Of a DNA stretch of 64,000 nt, positions 17,730-27,187 are shown piece after piece. The notes below the pieces were generated by a model. That model searched no databases and was not told where the DNA came from. It worked only from the letters and a program-made list of their open reading frames with translations. The stretch lies in contig NZ_VAUA01000013.1 of NCBI RefSeq assembly GCF_005771405.1, forward strand, positions 1-64,000. The letters run 5' to 3'. The DNA comes from Parasedimentitalea maritima (lineage in GTDB: Bacteria > Pseudomonadota > Alphaproteobacteria > Rhodobacterales > Rhodobacteraceae). Every line of letters starts with the position of its first letter. Positions within the stretch are counted from its first letter, which is position 1. The position numbers and the translations under genes were made by a program.

Positions 17730-18917
17730 ATGACCACTCAATTTGCGGCTTCATTTTGGTCAATTGCAGGTCGAACGCTGTCCTGGAATAAACTTACACG
17801 CGGTGGCCGTCAGATGACGGCCACCGTTGCGTTAATATGTGGCTGTATTCCGCAACTGGCATGGGCGGTTGGCCCGGATGACGTTGACCGACAAATGCAA
17901 CCTGTAGAAAAACTGGGGAAAGACACCGACTTTGGCTTCAAGAACGGCTCAGTTGTTGTGGCCCCTATCCCCTTTTCCAACCCCACCATTGGTTCTGGCC
18001 TGGCCCTTGGCGCCGGATATCTTTTCAAGACCGATGAGAATTCCAATACCTCTGTCATTGGTGCGGGTGCCATGCGGTCTGACAATGGCAGTCAGGCAGC
18101 TGGCGTGATGGCCAGCCTTGCATTTAACAACAACCATTGGCTGGTCAGCGCCTTTGCAGGCAAGGCGGATGTTCGCTATGACCTGTACACCTCACTAGGG
18201 CCGTTCCCTGTACATCAAGATGGCAATTTGGCCCGTTTCAGTTTGGCCTATGGCGTGACAGATAATCTTAGGTTTGGCGGCGTTATGCGCTACCTGGACA
18301 CCTCCATCTCTGCCGATTTCCCCGGCTTGCCATCCCTGCCGCCTAGTTATGATCCGGATCTAACTCTCGAAGTCCTAACTGCCGGCTTCAGCGCAGATTG
18401 GGATCGCCGCAATGACAGCGACTACCCAACCGAAGGCTCTCGATTAACCGCCGAAGTCACGCGTGGCTTTTTCCTAAACAGCGCCCGTGCCAGTTACGAC
18501 AAGGCCCATGCCATTTATGATTGGTACAAACCACTGAACGAGAGCAGCACAGTAGCTCTGCGCGGCGTTATCTGCTCCACAACGGATGAAACCCCGTTCT
18601 TTGATCAATGTTCAATCGGTGCCACTGATAACATGCGTGGTTTCAATTCGACCCAGTTTCTCGATCTACGCTCTACCTCCGTACAAGCCGAATATCGCCA
18701 TCGCTTTGGTTCGCGCTGGGGTGGTGTGGTCTTTGGCGGCGTTGGCTGGACCGGGGCAAAATTTGACCAACTTCGAGATGGTGGCAGCCACAGTGCCATT
18801 GGTGTCGGTGCCCGCTACCGGGTTTCCAAGAAATTTCCGGTCGATTTCTCGGTGGACGTCAGCCACAACAATCTGGGCGATGATCAGATCTATATCTATG
18901 TCGGACAACGGTTCTGA
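17730..18917 (+). CDS. BamA/TamA-like outer-membrane barrel without POTRA domains
   Basis: 395 residues. A long signal peptide (cleavage near QLAWA-VGP) is followed by a short linker and a beta-barrel of the bacterial surface antigen (D15) type. Family marks are APIPFSNPTIGSGLALGAGY, DRRNDSDYPTEGS and the terminal aromatic residue (GQRF). The Omp85 insertases carry POTRA domains before the barrel; here only about 20 residues separate the two, so a role in protein insertion is unlikely. It may be a pore, lipid or surface protein. AGGAAGG precedes ATG 17730, and the gene follows the MscS channel gene closely. Confidence 0.8.
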   Translation: MTTQFAASFWSIAGRTLSWNKLTRGGRQMTATVALICGCIPQLAWAVGPDDVDRQMQPVEKLGKDTDFGFKNGSVVVAPIPFSNPTIGSGLALGAGYLFKTDENSNTSVIGAGAMRSDNGSQAAGVMASLAFNNNHWLVSAFAGKADVRYDLYTSLGPFPVHQDGNLARFSLAYGVTDNLRFGGVMRYLDTSISADFPGLPSLPPSYDPDLTLEVLTAGFSADWDRRNDSDYPTEGSRLTAEVTRGFFLNSARASYDKAHAIYDWYKPLNESSTVALRGVICSTTDETPFFDQCSIGATDNMRGFNSTQFLDLRSTSVQAEYRHRFGSRWGGVVFGGVGWTGAKFDQLRDGGSHSAIGVGARYRVSKKFPVDFSVDVSHNNLGDDQIYIYVGQRF

Positions 18918-19057
18918 CCGGGCAGATCAGGGCAACCAACACCAGTCCGATCCGGGCCGCGCCAATTGCTACACCCAGTTTTAGCGCTTTACCCTTCCCC
19001 CGGCGGCCTAGTTGTCCTAAAAGGCGCCCAAATCCAGCCATCCGGGAAATATGATCG

Positions 19058-21223
19058 ATGCAAGAACCAGCCATCACATCAGAACTGATTGAAAGCCACG
19101 GATTGAGCCCCGCGGAATACGATCGCATCCTGGAAATCATGGGCCGCGTCCCAACCTATACCGAGTTGGGCATTTTCTCGGCGATGTGGAACGAACACTG
19201 TTCCTACAAATCCTCCAAGAAATGGCTACGTACTTTGCCGACCGAGGGACCACAGGTCATCTGTGGCCCCGGTGAAAATGCAGGTATCGTTGATATCGGT
19301 GATGGCCAGTGTGTGGTGTTCAAGATGGAAAGCCACAACCACCCGTCGTACATTGAGCCCTATCAGGGGGCAGCCACGGGTGTAGGCGGCATTTTGCGCG
19401 ATGTCTTCACTATGGGCGCTCGCCCCATTGCGGCTATGAACTCGCTGTCCTTTGGTGAACCCGCGCACCACAAGACCACTCAGCTGGTGAATGGCGTGGT
19501 CGAGGGCGTTGGTGGTTACGGCAACTGCTTTGGCGTGCCCTGCGTTGGCGGCGAAGTCCGCTTTCACCCAGCCTATAACGGCAACTGCCTGGTCAATGCC
19601 TTTGCGGCTGGCCTGGCTGACACTGACAAAATTTTCTACTCAGCTGCATCGGGCATTGGTATGCCTGTTGTTTACCTAGGTGCGAAAACCGGCCGGGACG
19701 GCGTTGGTGGCGCAACAATGGCCTCAGCTGAGTTCGACGATACCATCGAAGAAAAACGCCCCACCGTTCAGGTTGGTGATCCTTTCACTGAAAAGCGTCT
19801 GATGGAAGCCACGCTGGAGCTGATGGGCACCGGCGCCGTTATCTCGATCCAGGACATGGGCGCGGCGGGCTTGACCTGTTCGGCCGTAGAAATGGGCGAC
19901 AAAGGTGGCCTTGGTGTCAAACTGAACCTCGAAGACGTGCCACAGCGCGAAGAGAACATGACAGCCTATGAGATGATGCTGTCAGAATCTCAGGAACGCA
20001 TGCTGATGGTGCTCAACCCCGAGCTGGAAGCCGAAGCCCGCGCTGTGTTTGTGAAATGGGATCTGGATTTTGCCATTGTTGGCGAAACCATTGCTGAAGA
20101 CCGGTTCCTGATCCTGCACAACGGCGAGGTCAAAGCCGACCTACCGCTGGCCACGCTGGCAGGTTCTGCCCCTGAATATGACCGCCCATGGGTTCCGACA
20201 CCCGCTGCGGAGCCGTTGACAGACGCCGATGTGCCAACCATAGATCCCATTGATGGCCTCAAAGGACTGATTTCGTCTCCCAACTATGCCGGTAAGCAGT
20301 GGGTCTACGAACAGTATGACACCACCGTCATGGGGGATACCGCTCGTCGTCCCGGTGTTGGCTCAGGCCTGATCCGGGTACACGGCACTGAAAAGATGCT
20401 GGCCTTCACTTCGGACGTGACCCCCCGCTATGTCAAAGCGAACCCAACCGAAGGCGGCAAGCAGGCGGTGGCCGAGGCTTACCGCAACCTGACCGCAGTC
20501 GGAGCCAAGCCTTTGGCCACAACCGACAACTTGAATTTTGGCAATCCGGAAAAGCCAGAAATCATGGGCCAGTTTGTTGGCGCTCTGGACGGCATTGGTC
20601 AGGCTGTCGCTGCACTGGACATGCCCATCGTGTCCGGCAACGTGTCATTGTACAACGAAACTGACGGACAGGGCATCCTGCCAACCCCAACCATTGGGGC
20701 TGTGGGTCTCGTCGCCGCCGGAGAGGAACCGATTATCGGTGAAGCTCGTGACGGTCACGTAGCGCTGCTGATCGGCGATACCCTTGGTCATCTTGGCCAG
20801 TCCGCTCTACTGGCAGAAGTCTTCAACCGCGAAGATGGCGACGCCCCTGCGGTGGACCTGGACGCTGAAAAGCGCCATGGTGATTTTGTCCGCAACAACC
20901 GCGACTATATCAAAGTCTGCACCGATCTGTCCGACGGTGGCCTGGCGCTGGCTGCCTTTGAACTGGCCGAGGCTGGTGGCGTTGGCGTTCAAATCGACGC
21001 TGGTGACACGCCAACCTTGTTTGGTGAAGATCAGGCGCGCTATCTGGTTGCCTGCAATTTTGATCAGGCCGAGGCCCTGATGCTGGCCGCAGGTCAGGCA
21101 GGCGTCACGCTGACCACTGTTGGCAAATTCGGCGGCGATACAGTTAAGATTGGTGGCAGCGAATCCCCACTGGCAGAGCTATCCGAGATCTTCCGCAGCA
21201 GTTTCGCTGCTACGGTGGCCTGA
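19058..21223 (+). CDS. purL: Phosphoribosylformylglycinamidine synthase subunit PurL
   Basis: 721 residues, the length of the small (Gram-positive/alphaproteobacterial) PurL that works with PurS and PurQ. Marks are [12 protein letters not shown] (about 47-58), the metal/ATP segment KMESHNHPS, and GDTARRPG and [10 protein letters not shown] in the second half. It uses ATP and glutamine-derived ammonia to make FGAM in purine synthesis. bolA and a glutaredoxin follow, a common roseobacter order. The ribosome binding site is weak (GGGA). Confidence 0.97.
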   Translation: MQEPAITSELIESHGLSPAEYDRILEIMGRVPTYTELGIFSAMWNEHCSYKSSKKWLRTLPTEGPQVICGPGENAGIVDIGDGQCVVFKMESHNHPSYIEPYQGAATGVGGILRDVFTMGARPIAAMNSLSFGEPAHHKTTQLVNGVVEGVGGYGNCFGVPCVGGEVRFHPAYNGNCLVNAFAAGLADTDKIFYSAASGIGMPVVYLGAKTGRDGVGGATMASAEFDDTIEEKRPTVQVGDPFTEKRLMEATLELMGTGAVISIQDMGAAGLTCSAVEMGDKGGLGVKLNLEDVPQREENMTAYEMMLSESQERMLMVLNPELEAEARAVFVKWDLDFAIVGETIAEDRFLILHNGEVKADLPLATLAGSAPEYDRPWVPTPAAEPLTDADVPTIDPIDGLKGLISSPNYAGKQWVYEQYDTTVMGDTARRPGVGSGLIRVHGTEKMLAFTSDVTPRYVKANPTEGGKQAVAEAYRNLTAVGAKPLATTDNLNFGNPEKPEIMGQFVGALDGIGQAVAALDMPIVSGNVSLYNETDGQGILPTPTIGAVGLVAAGEEPIIGEARDGHVALLIGDTLGHLGQSALLAEVFNREDGDAPAVDLDAEKRHGDFVRNNRDYIKVCTDLSDGGLALAAFELAEAGGVGVQIDAGDTPTLFGEDQARYLVACNFDQAEALMLAAGQAGVTLTTVGKFGGDTVKIGGSESPLAELSEIFRSSFAATVA

Positions 21224-21252
21224 CACAGCCCCCAATCCAAATCACTTTGGAG

Positions 21253-21281
21253 CCGCCCGTCAACTACGACTGGGCGGTTTT
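21253..21281 (+). terminator. Terminator after purL
   Basis: CCGCCC (21253-21258) pairs with GGGCGG (21272-21277), with GTC/GAC extending the stem, followed by TTTT. It separates purL from bolA. Confidence 0.75.
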
Positions 21282-21400
21282 CCCACAGCTCTGACATGCC
21301 GATAAATCGCAGAGGGGTACGTCATCTCTGTGTCACCTGCCCCTTGCAGCTCCGCCCCCGCACATCTACATCTTAGACAACAAGTCAGGAGACATCCCCA

Positions 21401-21637
21401 ATGGCCATGCTAGCCTCAGATATCGAAGCGCTGATCCGCGAAAGCTTCCCCAATGCCGAGATCACCGTGATGGGCGACGATGGCGTTCATTTCTCTGCTG
21501 AGGTAATCGACGAGAGCTTTCGGGGTAAAAACCGCGTGCAGCAGCAGCGCGCAGTGATGGCCGCGCTCAAGGGCAAAATGGACGGCTCCAACGGCGAAAT
21601 CCACGCACTGGGCCTGACAACAAAGGCGCCTGAGTAA
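21401..21637 (+). CDS. BolA family protein
   Basis: 78 residues, the short BolA2/IbaG-like form. DDGVHFSAEVI and the region around the invariant histidine (EIHALGLTT, near residue 70) are present. BolA proteins bind a [2Fe-2S] cluster together with CGFS glutaredoxins and take part in iron-sulphur trafficking and iron sensing. The monothiol glutaredoxin gene lies 283 bases downstream, supporting this pairing. CAGGAGA precedes ATG 21401. Its stop codon overlaps the next open frame. Confidence 0.93.
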   Translation: MAMLASDIEALIRESFPNAEITVMGDDGVHFSAEVIDESFRGKNRVQQQRAVMAALKGKMDGSNGEIHALGLTTKAPE

Positions 21638-21885
21638 TCACTGTTGCGTGGGTCATAGCAAGCGTTGTTGCACTTATTGTTGCGGCAATTGGCATTGAAG
21701 CCTATGTGAAGCGCAACAAAAGACGGGCTCTATCGCAGTCGCAACCCACAATGCGCAACGCAAACCGCAAGAAGGTTGAGCTGGGACAAGAAGCGACTGA
21801 TCTGGATCTGGTTGAACAGGCCATAAGACGAAACCAGCTGTTAGAAGACGTCGGCAGGCGTTTGAGCAGCCGTAACACAAAATAA
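21637..21885 (+). CDS. Small membrane ORF with a non-canonical start, between bolA and glutaredoxin
   Basis: An 82-codon frame opens right at the bolA stop (TAATC) and ends at TAA 21885. It encodes one hydrophobic helix ([21 protein letters not shown]), a basic stretch (KRNKRR) and a charged helical tail. There is no ATG, GTG, TTG or CTG before the hydrophobic helix ends. The first codon after the in-frame TGA is GTA and the next is ATC, which overlaps the bolA stop as ATG would in TAATG, with AAGG about ten bases upstream. It is either read from ATC, or a gene that lost its start. No family is recognised. Confidence 0.4.
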   Translation: MTVAWVIASVVALIVAAIGIEAYVKRNKRRALSQSQPTMRNANRKKVELGQEATDLDLVEQAIRRNQLLEDVGRRLSSRNTK

Positions 21886-21919
21886 TGCGCCGCGGCGCAG
21901 TAGACTAAGGAAACGCGAC

Positions 21920-22282
21920 ATGACCGACACAAAGACCCGTATCGACGAAACCGTCAAAGCCAATGACGTTGTGCTGTTCATGAAAGGCACCAAGGACATG
22001 CCGCAGTGCGGCTTCTCCTCCAAGGTGGCCGGTGTGCTGAACTACATCGGCATTGAATATACCGACATCAATGTTCTGGCCGATGAAGACATCCGCTCGG
22101 GCATCAAGGATTACTCTGACTGGCCCACTATTCCACAGCTCTACGTCAAAGGCGAATTTGTCGGCGGATGCGACATCATTGTTGAAATGACCCTGTCCGG
22201 CGAACTGGATGGTATGTTTGAAACCAATGGTATCACCTTCGACAAGGATGCCTCTAACAAGATCCGCGAAGCCAACGGCTAA
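21920..22282 (+). CDS. grxD: Monothiol glutaredoxin, Grx4/GrxD family
   Basis: 120 residues. The active site CGFS lies at 30-33 in [10 protein letters not shown]. The [19 protein letters not shown] segment is the family's cis-proline and glutathione-binding region. Monothiol glutaredoxins carry [2Fe-2S] clusters and hand them to targets, often as heterodimers with BolA, whose gene is just upstream. A good ribosome binding site (AAGGAAACG) precedes ATG 21920. Confidence 0.95.
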   Translation: MTDTKTRIDETVKANDVVLFMKGTKDMPQCGFSSKVAGVLNYIGIEYTDINVLADEDIRSGIKDYSDWPTIPQLYVKGEFVGGCDIIVEMTLSGELDGMFETNGITFDKDASNKIREANG

Positions 22283-22303
22283 ACCCGAGCTTAGCACAAC
22301 TAA

Positions 22304-22334
22304 AAAGGCCTCCGGTTCACTGCCGGAGGCCTTT
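22304..22334. terminator. Bidirectional terminator between grxD and zapA
   Basis: A 12-pair stem AAAGGCCTCCGG/CCGGAGGCCTTT with a seven-base loop lies between two convergent genes. Confidence 0.9.
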
Positions 22335-22357
22335 CTCATTCTAAGAGACAAAAAGGT

Positions 22358-22753
22358 CTATTTCGCCAATTTTTCTTCAACTTCGGCAGCCATCGATTCT
22401 GCTCTCGCAGCCAGCTCAGCCAGCGTATCCGTCACCTGCGGCGGGATCACCGGGACTTCGATGCGTTCGGGCTCTGGCGCTGGCGCGGCACGCAAATCAG
22501 CCAATTCCGAGTCTCGTTCGGCCAGCTCCGCCTCGACAATTTTGATCCGGTCTTCAACGGCTGCGGTCTTATCCGCCAACAACAAACCCGCCATCAGCAG
22601 CATCCGTGCCTCGGGCATGCGGCCAATCTGATCTGACAACACCTGCGCCTCGTCGTCCAGCATCTTGGCTGCGGACTGTAGATAGCTTTGCTCGCCATCC
22701 TGACAGGAAACCTCAAAACCGCGACCGCCGATGTGTATGGTCAATTCTGGCAT
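22358..22753 (-). CDS. zapA: Cell division protein ZapA
   Basis: 131 residues. The N-terminal ZapA domain shows the typical start (PELTIHIGGRGFEVSCQDGE) and the helix with ARMLLMAGLLLADK. An extended C-terminal coiled coil is interrupted by a proline-rich linker (APAPEPERIEVPVIPP). ZapA crosslinks FtsZ filaments at the division ring. Its ATG overlaps the stop of the upstream coiled-coil gene (TGATG), so the two are coupled. Confidence 0.9.
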   Translation of the reverse strand: MPELTIHIGGRGFEVSCQDGEQSYLQSAAKMLDDEAQVLSDQIGRMPEARMLLMAGLLLADKTAAVEDRIKIVEAELAERDSELADLRAAPAPEPERIEVPVIPPQVTDTLAELAARAESMAAEVEEKLAK

Positions 22754-23658
22754 CAGACTTCCTCCCCTTCAGGCATATTCTCAACGGGTAAACTTTGCGC
22801 GTTGGCCAACAGTGGTTCCAGTTTGGCCAGAACCGCATTGACCTGCGCCTGATCGCTGGCCTGTGCTGCGCGCAGCCCCTCAATTTCAGCTTCCATCGCA
22901 GTATTGATCAAACCGGCATCCCCGACCCCAGCAGCGTTGGCTTCACGCAGAGCCGTATTGGCGCTGCGCAGGCTTTCGTTAGCATGACGCAGCTGTTGCA
23001 ATTCCGTGTCCAACCGCACCAGCGTTTCGTTCTGTCGTGCCAACTCTGCGCTGGAGTCAACAGTTTCAGCAACATCGTCTGGCTTGGGAGTAAGGTGCTC
23101 GGCCTCTGCGGCCGTTGCCTTTGCCTGTTCCAGCTCAGCTTTCAAAACGCTGACTTCCTCTGTCAACGCGGCAGTTTTTAGGGCTTCATCGGCGGCATCT
23201 TCTGAAACACCTGTTCCCTCATCCAACTTGGCTTGCAGTGTCCCAATCTCTGACTTTAGCTCTGCGACTTCCGCATCCTGGGCAGCTGCAGCTTCGGTAG
23301 CTTTCAAAGCAGCCGTATTGCTGGCCGCTTCCATCTCACCAGTTAAGCGCGACACTTCGGCCTTCAGGGCGTCTTTCTCGTCTTGATTGCCAACTTCGTT
23401 GCGCAGCAATTCCACCTCAGCCTGAAGCGCTTCCAATTCTTGCGAATTATCTACGGGCGCTGGCACCTCAGCCAGTTGCGCCTTCAGTGTTTTCAGGCGC
23501 TCCTCGAGCTGCGCATTTGCAGTTCTCTCATCATCCAGCAACTGGTTCAAATCGTCGAGCCCGGCCCCATCCTGAGCCGCATCCAAAGCGCCCAATCCGG
23601 TTCCGATCCGATCCATCGCAGCCGTGATACGACTTTGCAATTCTTCGATTTGACTCAT
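22753..23658 (-). CDS. Coiled-coil protein coupled to ZapA
   Basis: 301 residues, almost wholly acidic, alanine- and glutamate-rich coiled coil (about 30-270) with no signal peptide or membrane helix. A short N-terminal segment (MSQIEELQSRITAAMDRIGTG) and an acidic tail (ENMPEGEEV) stand out. No enzyme motif is visible. Tight coupling to zapA (TGATG) suggests a divisome role, like ZapB in E. coli or ZauP, the ZapA partner in Caulobacter; that is inference. GTGAGGA precedes ATG 23658. Confidence 0.75.
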   Translation of the reverse strand: MSQIEELQSRITAAMDRIGTGLGALDAAQDGAGLDDLNQLLDDERTANAQLEERLKTLKAQLAEVPAPVDNSQELEALQAEVELLRNEVGNQDEKDALKAEVSRLTGEMEAASNTAALKATEAAAAQDAEVAELKSEIGTLQAKLDEGTGVSEDAADEALKTAALTEEVSVLKAELEQAKATAAEAEHLTPKPDDVAETVDSSAELARQNETLVRLDTELQQLRHANESLRSANTALREANAAGVGDAGLINTAMEAEIEGLRAAQASDQAQVNAVLAKLEPLLANAQSLPVENMPEGEEV

Positions 23659-23906
23659 GCCTGTTCCTCACCCGTCCACATCAATTTCAAAATTCGCCGC
23701 CACGTCTGTCTTCTGCGAATCGCTTACAAGATCTCATTCGTCGCCAGCTTACCCAAAGCAGGAGTAAATTACCCCCTGTTTGCTTTCAACCACTTGCAGG
23801 CCCAACTTGACCCTGTTCGGCACTGTTATGCTCAGCAACGCTTGATCTTTGCCCCATCGCTGCTATTCAGCCCTAAATCTGCCTGAAAACCCAAAGGAAC
23901 GACCCA

Positions 23907-25928
23907 GTGGACCTGACAGAACTGCGCACCGCCAATCCCGAACATTGGGCCAAGGCTGCGGCCATCCGTGCCCTCACCCTTGATGCCGTCGCCGCCGCCA
24001 ATTCAGGCCACTCCGGTATGCCCATGGGCATGGCCGATGTCGCCACCGTATTGTTTGAAAAGCATCTAAAGTTTGATGCATCAGCGCCCAAATGGCCTGA
24101 TCGTGACCGGTTCATCCTGTCGGCGGGTCATGGCTCTATGTTGATCTATTCGCTGCTGCATCTTTGCGGCGATGCGCAGGTCACCCTGGATCAGATCAAG
24201 AACTTCCGCCAGATGGGCGCTCTGACCGCTGGTCACCCTGAGAATTTCCTGCTGGACGCTGTGGAAACCACCACTGGCCCATTGGGTCAGGGTCTGGCGA
24301 ATGCCGTGGGGTTTGCCATGGCCGAAGAAATGCAGCGCGCCCAGTATGGCCGCAAGATCGTTGACCACTATACCTATGTTATGGCTGGTGACGGTTGCCT
24401 GATGGAAGGTATCAGCCAAGAGGCCATGGGCCTTGCTGGGCGTCATAGCCTAGGCAAGCTGATCCTGTTCTGGGACAACAACAACATTACGATCGACGGC
24501 ACTGTTGAGCTGTCGGACCGCACCAATCAGGTTCAGCGGTTCAAGGCCTCCGGTTGGCAGGTCATTGAAATCGACGGCCACGACCCCGTCGCCATTGATG
24601 AGGCCATCACCGCCGCCAAGAAGTCCAAGAAACCGTCGATGATTGCCTGCAAAACCCACATTGCTCTGGGTCACGCCGCTCAGGACACCTCCAAAGGCCA
24701 CGGCGCCTTGACGGATGCCGACCAGATGAAAGCCGCCAAAGAGGCTTACGGCTGGACCACAGGCCCGTTTGAAGTCCCTGCTGACATCAAATCCCAGTGG
24801 GAAGCCATCGGCAGCCGTGGTGCTGCAGATCGCGCCGAATGGGAAGGTCGCTTTGCCGAGGTGTCCAAGCAAAAGCAGGACCGGTTCAACCGCGCCTATG
24901 CACTGGACACGCCAAACAAATTGTCGGCCGCTGTCAAAGCCCTGAAAAAGCAGGTCAGCGAAGACCAGCCCAAGGTTGCCACCCGTAAAGCCTCTGAGAT
25001 GGCGCTGGCGGTGATCAACCCGATCATGCCAGAAACCGTTGGTGGGTCTGCTGACTTGACCGGCTCCAACCTGACCAAAACCGGCGACATGGGTGTGTTT
25101 GACACCGACAACCGCAAGGGTCGTTTTGTCTATTGGGGGATCCGCGAGCACGGTATGGCCGCTGCGATGAACGGTATGGCGCTGCACGGCGGCATTCGCC
25201 CCTATTCGGGCACCTTCTTCTGCTTTACCGACTATGCACGCCCCTCTATGCGTCTGGCAGCCCTGTCGAAAATCCCGTCGGTGTTTGTAATGACCCACGA
25301 CTCGATTGGTGTTGGAGAAGATGGCCCCACTCACCAGCCGGTGGAACATCTGGCGATCTGCCGCGCGACACCAAACACCTATGTGTTCCGTCCTGCTGAT
25401 GCGGTTGAAACTGCCGAATCTTGGGAAATCGCCCTGTCCGCCAAGGAAACCCCATCGGTTCTGTCACTGACCCGTCAGGGACTGCCGACCGTGCGGACCG
25501 AGCATAAGCTGAGCAATCTGACCGCCAAAGGCGCCTATGTTCTGGCAGATGCCGAGGCCAAGCGTCAGGTGATCCTGATCGCCACCGGGTCCGAAGTCGC
25601 CATCGCACTGGAGGCCAAAGCCAAGCTGGAAGCTGAAGGTATCGGCACCCGCGTTGTGTCTATGCCCTGTATGGAACTGTTCGCCGCGCAGGATGAGGCT
25701 TACCGCCGCAAGGTTCTGCCTGCTGGTCCGGTTCGTGTTGGCATCGAAGCAGCGGTTCGCGCCGGCGGCTGGGACAAGTGGCTGATGGGCGAGCGTGGCC
25801 AGGACAAGAAAGCCGCGTTTGTTGGTATGGACAGCTTTGGTGCCTCGGCCCCAGCTGGTGAACTGTACGAAAAGTTCGGCATCACAGCGGATGCGACAGT
25901 TGCTAAGGTCAAAGACCTGTTGGGCTGA
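23907..25928 (+). CDS. tkt: Transketolase
   Basis: 673 residues. Thiamine-diphosphate and metal motifs are present: [11 protein letters not shown] near residue 31, GDGCLMEG near 155 with NNNITIDG, and the pyrimidine domain with [14 protein letters not shown] near 411. The enzyme moves two-carbon units in the pentose phosphate and related pathways. The start is GTG 23907 with AAAGGA upstream. gap lies about 3 kb downstream on the same strand, separated by a block of unknown genes on the other strand; in many roseobacters tkt and gap are close neighbours. Confidence 0.97.
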   Translation: MDLTELRTANPEHWAKAAAIRALTLDAVAAANSGHSGMPMGMADVATVLFEKHLKFDASAPKWPDRDRFILSAGHGSMLIYSLLHLCGDAQVTLDQIKNFRQMGALTAGHPENFLLDAVETTTGPLGQGLANAVGFAMAEEMQRAQYGRKIVDHYTYVMAGDGCLMEGISQEAMGLAGRHSLGKLILFWDNNNITIDGTVELSDRTNQVQRFKASGWQVIEIDGHDPVAIDEAITAAKKSKKPSMIACKTHIALGHAAQDTSKGHGALTDADQMKAAKEAYGWTTGPFEVPADIKSQWEAIGSRGAADRAEWEGRFAEVSKQKQDRFNRAYALDTPNKLSAAVKALKKQVSEDQPKVATRKASEMALAVINPIMPETVGGSADLTGSNLTKTGDMGVFDTDNRKGRFVYWGIREHGMAAAMNGMALHGGIRPYSGTFFCFTDYARPSMRLAALSKIPSVFVMTHDSIGVGEDGPTHQPVEHLAICRATPNTYVFRPADAVETAESWEIALSAKETPSVLSLTRQGLPTVRTEHKLSNLTAKGAYVLADAEAKRQVILIATGSEVAIALEAKAKLEAEGIGTRVVSMPCMELFAAQDEAYRRKVLPAGPVRVGIEAAVRAGGWDKWLMGERGQDKKAAFVGMDSFGASAPAGELYEKFGITADATVAKVKDLLG

Positions 25929-25955
25929 AACAGCTCACATAGCTGAAAAAAATTT

Positions 25956-25977
25956 GGGCGCCTCTGAGCGCCCTTTT
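25956..25977 (+). terminator. Terminator after tkt
   Basis: GGGCGC (25956-25961) pairs with GCGCCC (25968-25973), followed by TTTT. Confidence 0.8.
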
Positions 25978-26048
25978 CCATTGAAAGCAACCGGTTACAT
26001 ACAAAATGAAACTCGCTCCAAGTTCGGGCAACCGAAGGTTGGGAGAGA

Positions 26049-26582
26049 TCAACCGCAAGGTCTTTCCCATTCAAACGGCCGCCACTTGGTCATCGGGTGC
26101 ATTTGGTGATACTCCCGTATTAACCGATCCGCCTCAGCGTTCTTTTCTTCAGGACTTAATTCCCACTCGCCAATGTAGTCCAATAAATCAAGGTGCAAAT
26201 CCTCGTCCCGATGAATGTTCGCTAGTCCCCAAGGAAATTGTACCAACAAAGACTGAGTAACATTTAGCCCAGTTCGCCCACGAACATATTGTTCTGCAAT
26301 TGCGGCGGCTAGGGTCTCCACAGCCTCTGTGTCTGAAGAAACTACAGGTATACCTAACTCTTCAACGATATCATCGAACAGAGCACTCATTTCGAATGCA
26401 TTGAATGGCTTAATTTCGCCAAGCAGAACGAACAAAGAAGGGCTAGAAAAACCCGCAACAACCATTGCCTCAGCCCATGCGACCCAAGTTTCATCCCCAA
26501 ACTTGTTTAAGTAACGATTCGCGGACATTTCAGAAGTGTAAGGCACATAGCTTCTGGTTGTGGCGCTTTCAGTTATGTTCAT
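26049..26582 (-). CDS. Hypothetical protein, second gene of a coupled unknown pair
   Basis: 177 residues, acidic, with no signal peptide or membrane helix. Visible features are an aromatic, acidic middle (FNAFEMSALFDDIVEELG) and a tryptophan-rich C-terminus (MTKWRPFEWERPCG). I do not recognise a family. ATG 26582 overlaps the upstream stop as TGATG, so it is made together with the gene before it. Small acidic proteins in such pairs are sometimes immunity proteins; nothing in the sequence proves this. It sits in a patchwork region between tkt and gap. Confidence 0.6.
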   Translation of the reverse strand: MNITESATTRSYVPYTSEMSANRYLNKFGDETWVAWAEAMVVAGFSSPSLFVLLGEIKPFNAFEMSALFDDIVEELGIPVVSSDTEAVETLAAAIAEQYVRGRTGLNVTQSLLVQFPWGLANIHRDEDLHLDLLDYIGEWELSPEEKNAEADRLIREYHQMHPMTKWRPFEWERPCG

Positions 26583-26992
26583 CACGCATCGTGCTCCGCC
26601 TTCAACGCATCATATGCCTTGCGCACGTAGTCCAACCGCATCTCATATTGCCCGGCAGCCACGGCAAACTCTGGCGGTTGAATACCGGCCGCCCCAAAAG
26701 CTTGCCGTACTTGTGCTCCAGACAGAGGGATATAGTCCGGGCTTTCACCGCTAAGCTTGTTTAATAGCCTCCCACCGAACCACTTGCTGCGGTTTTCGGC
26801 TCTTTTTGCTGTAGCCATGCGAAAATGTAGAAAACTAAATAGCTGCTTGCCATCCATTGGGGCTAGGTCGGCAGCCTTACTAAGCGCAGAAAACAAAGGT
26901 GAAATACCGCCAGAAGTCGCCGACGCCACCCCCTGCGAAGTTGGAGAAGGTCCGGAAATTATTTTGAGTATTGGAGTTGCAGATTTCGCCAT
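26582..26992 (-). CDS. Hypothetical protein, first gene of a coupled unknown pair
   Basis: 136 residues. A low-complexity, serine/glycine-rich N-terminus (about 1-30) is followed by a basic helical domain (FSFLHFRMATAKRAENRSKWFGG) and a C-terminal helix (YEMRLDYVRKAYDALKAEHDA). No known motif or export signal is seen. AGGAG six bases before ATG 26992 supports a real gene. The basic first gene and acidic second gene recall effector/immunity or toxin/antitoxin pairs, but this is only an analogy of size and charge. Confidence 0.55.
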   Translation of the reverse strand: MAKSATPILKIISGPSPTSQGVASATSGGISPLFSALSKAADLAPMDGKQLFSFLHFRMATAKRAENRSKWFGGRLLNKLSGESPDYIPLSGAQVRQAFGAAGIQPPEFAVAAGQYEMRLDYVRKAYDALKAEHDA

Positions 26993-27042
26993 GAAAACTC
27001 CTAGTTCAATTCTTCAAATAATATTGCTGAAGATGGGTCAGC

Positions 27043-27187
27043 TTATTTGCTACCTCTGACAGCCCCCCAAATCGGCGCGATCACCTTGATCGACACCGGA
27101 ATCAAAACAAACCCCTACGCCAGTCCAAACACGCCATCCATTGATGCCTTGGCAGACCACTCAATGATGCCCAGCCAGACCCGCAGA
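27043..27187 (-). pseudogene. Decayed duplicate of the DUF808 gene 3' end
   Basis: On the minus strand this reads as the last ~48 codons of a DUF808 protein (WLGIIEWSAKASMDGVFGLA, then GFVLIPVSIKVIAP) with an in-frame TAG in the middle and a TAA at 27045-27043. Over about 110 bases it matches the 3' end of the intact DUF808 gene at 27864-27985 at roughly 85% by eye. It has no start region. It directly abuts the end of the DUF3885 gene. Confidence 0.8.

Noticed and set aside
18859-19140. Minus-strand frame with a hydrophobic stretch between the barrel gene and purL
   Set aside because: It overlaps both flanking genes and has no start signal; a chance frame is likelier.
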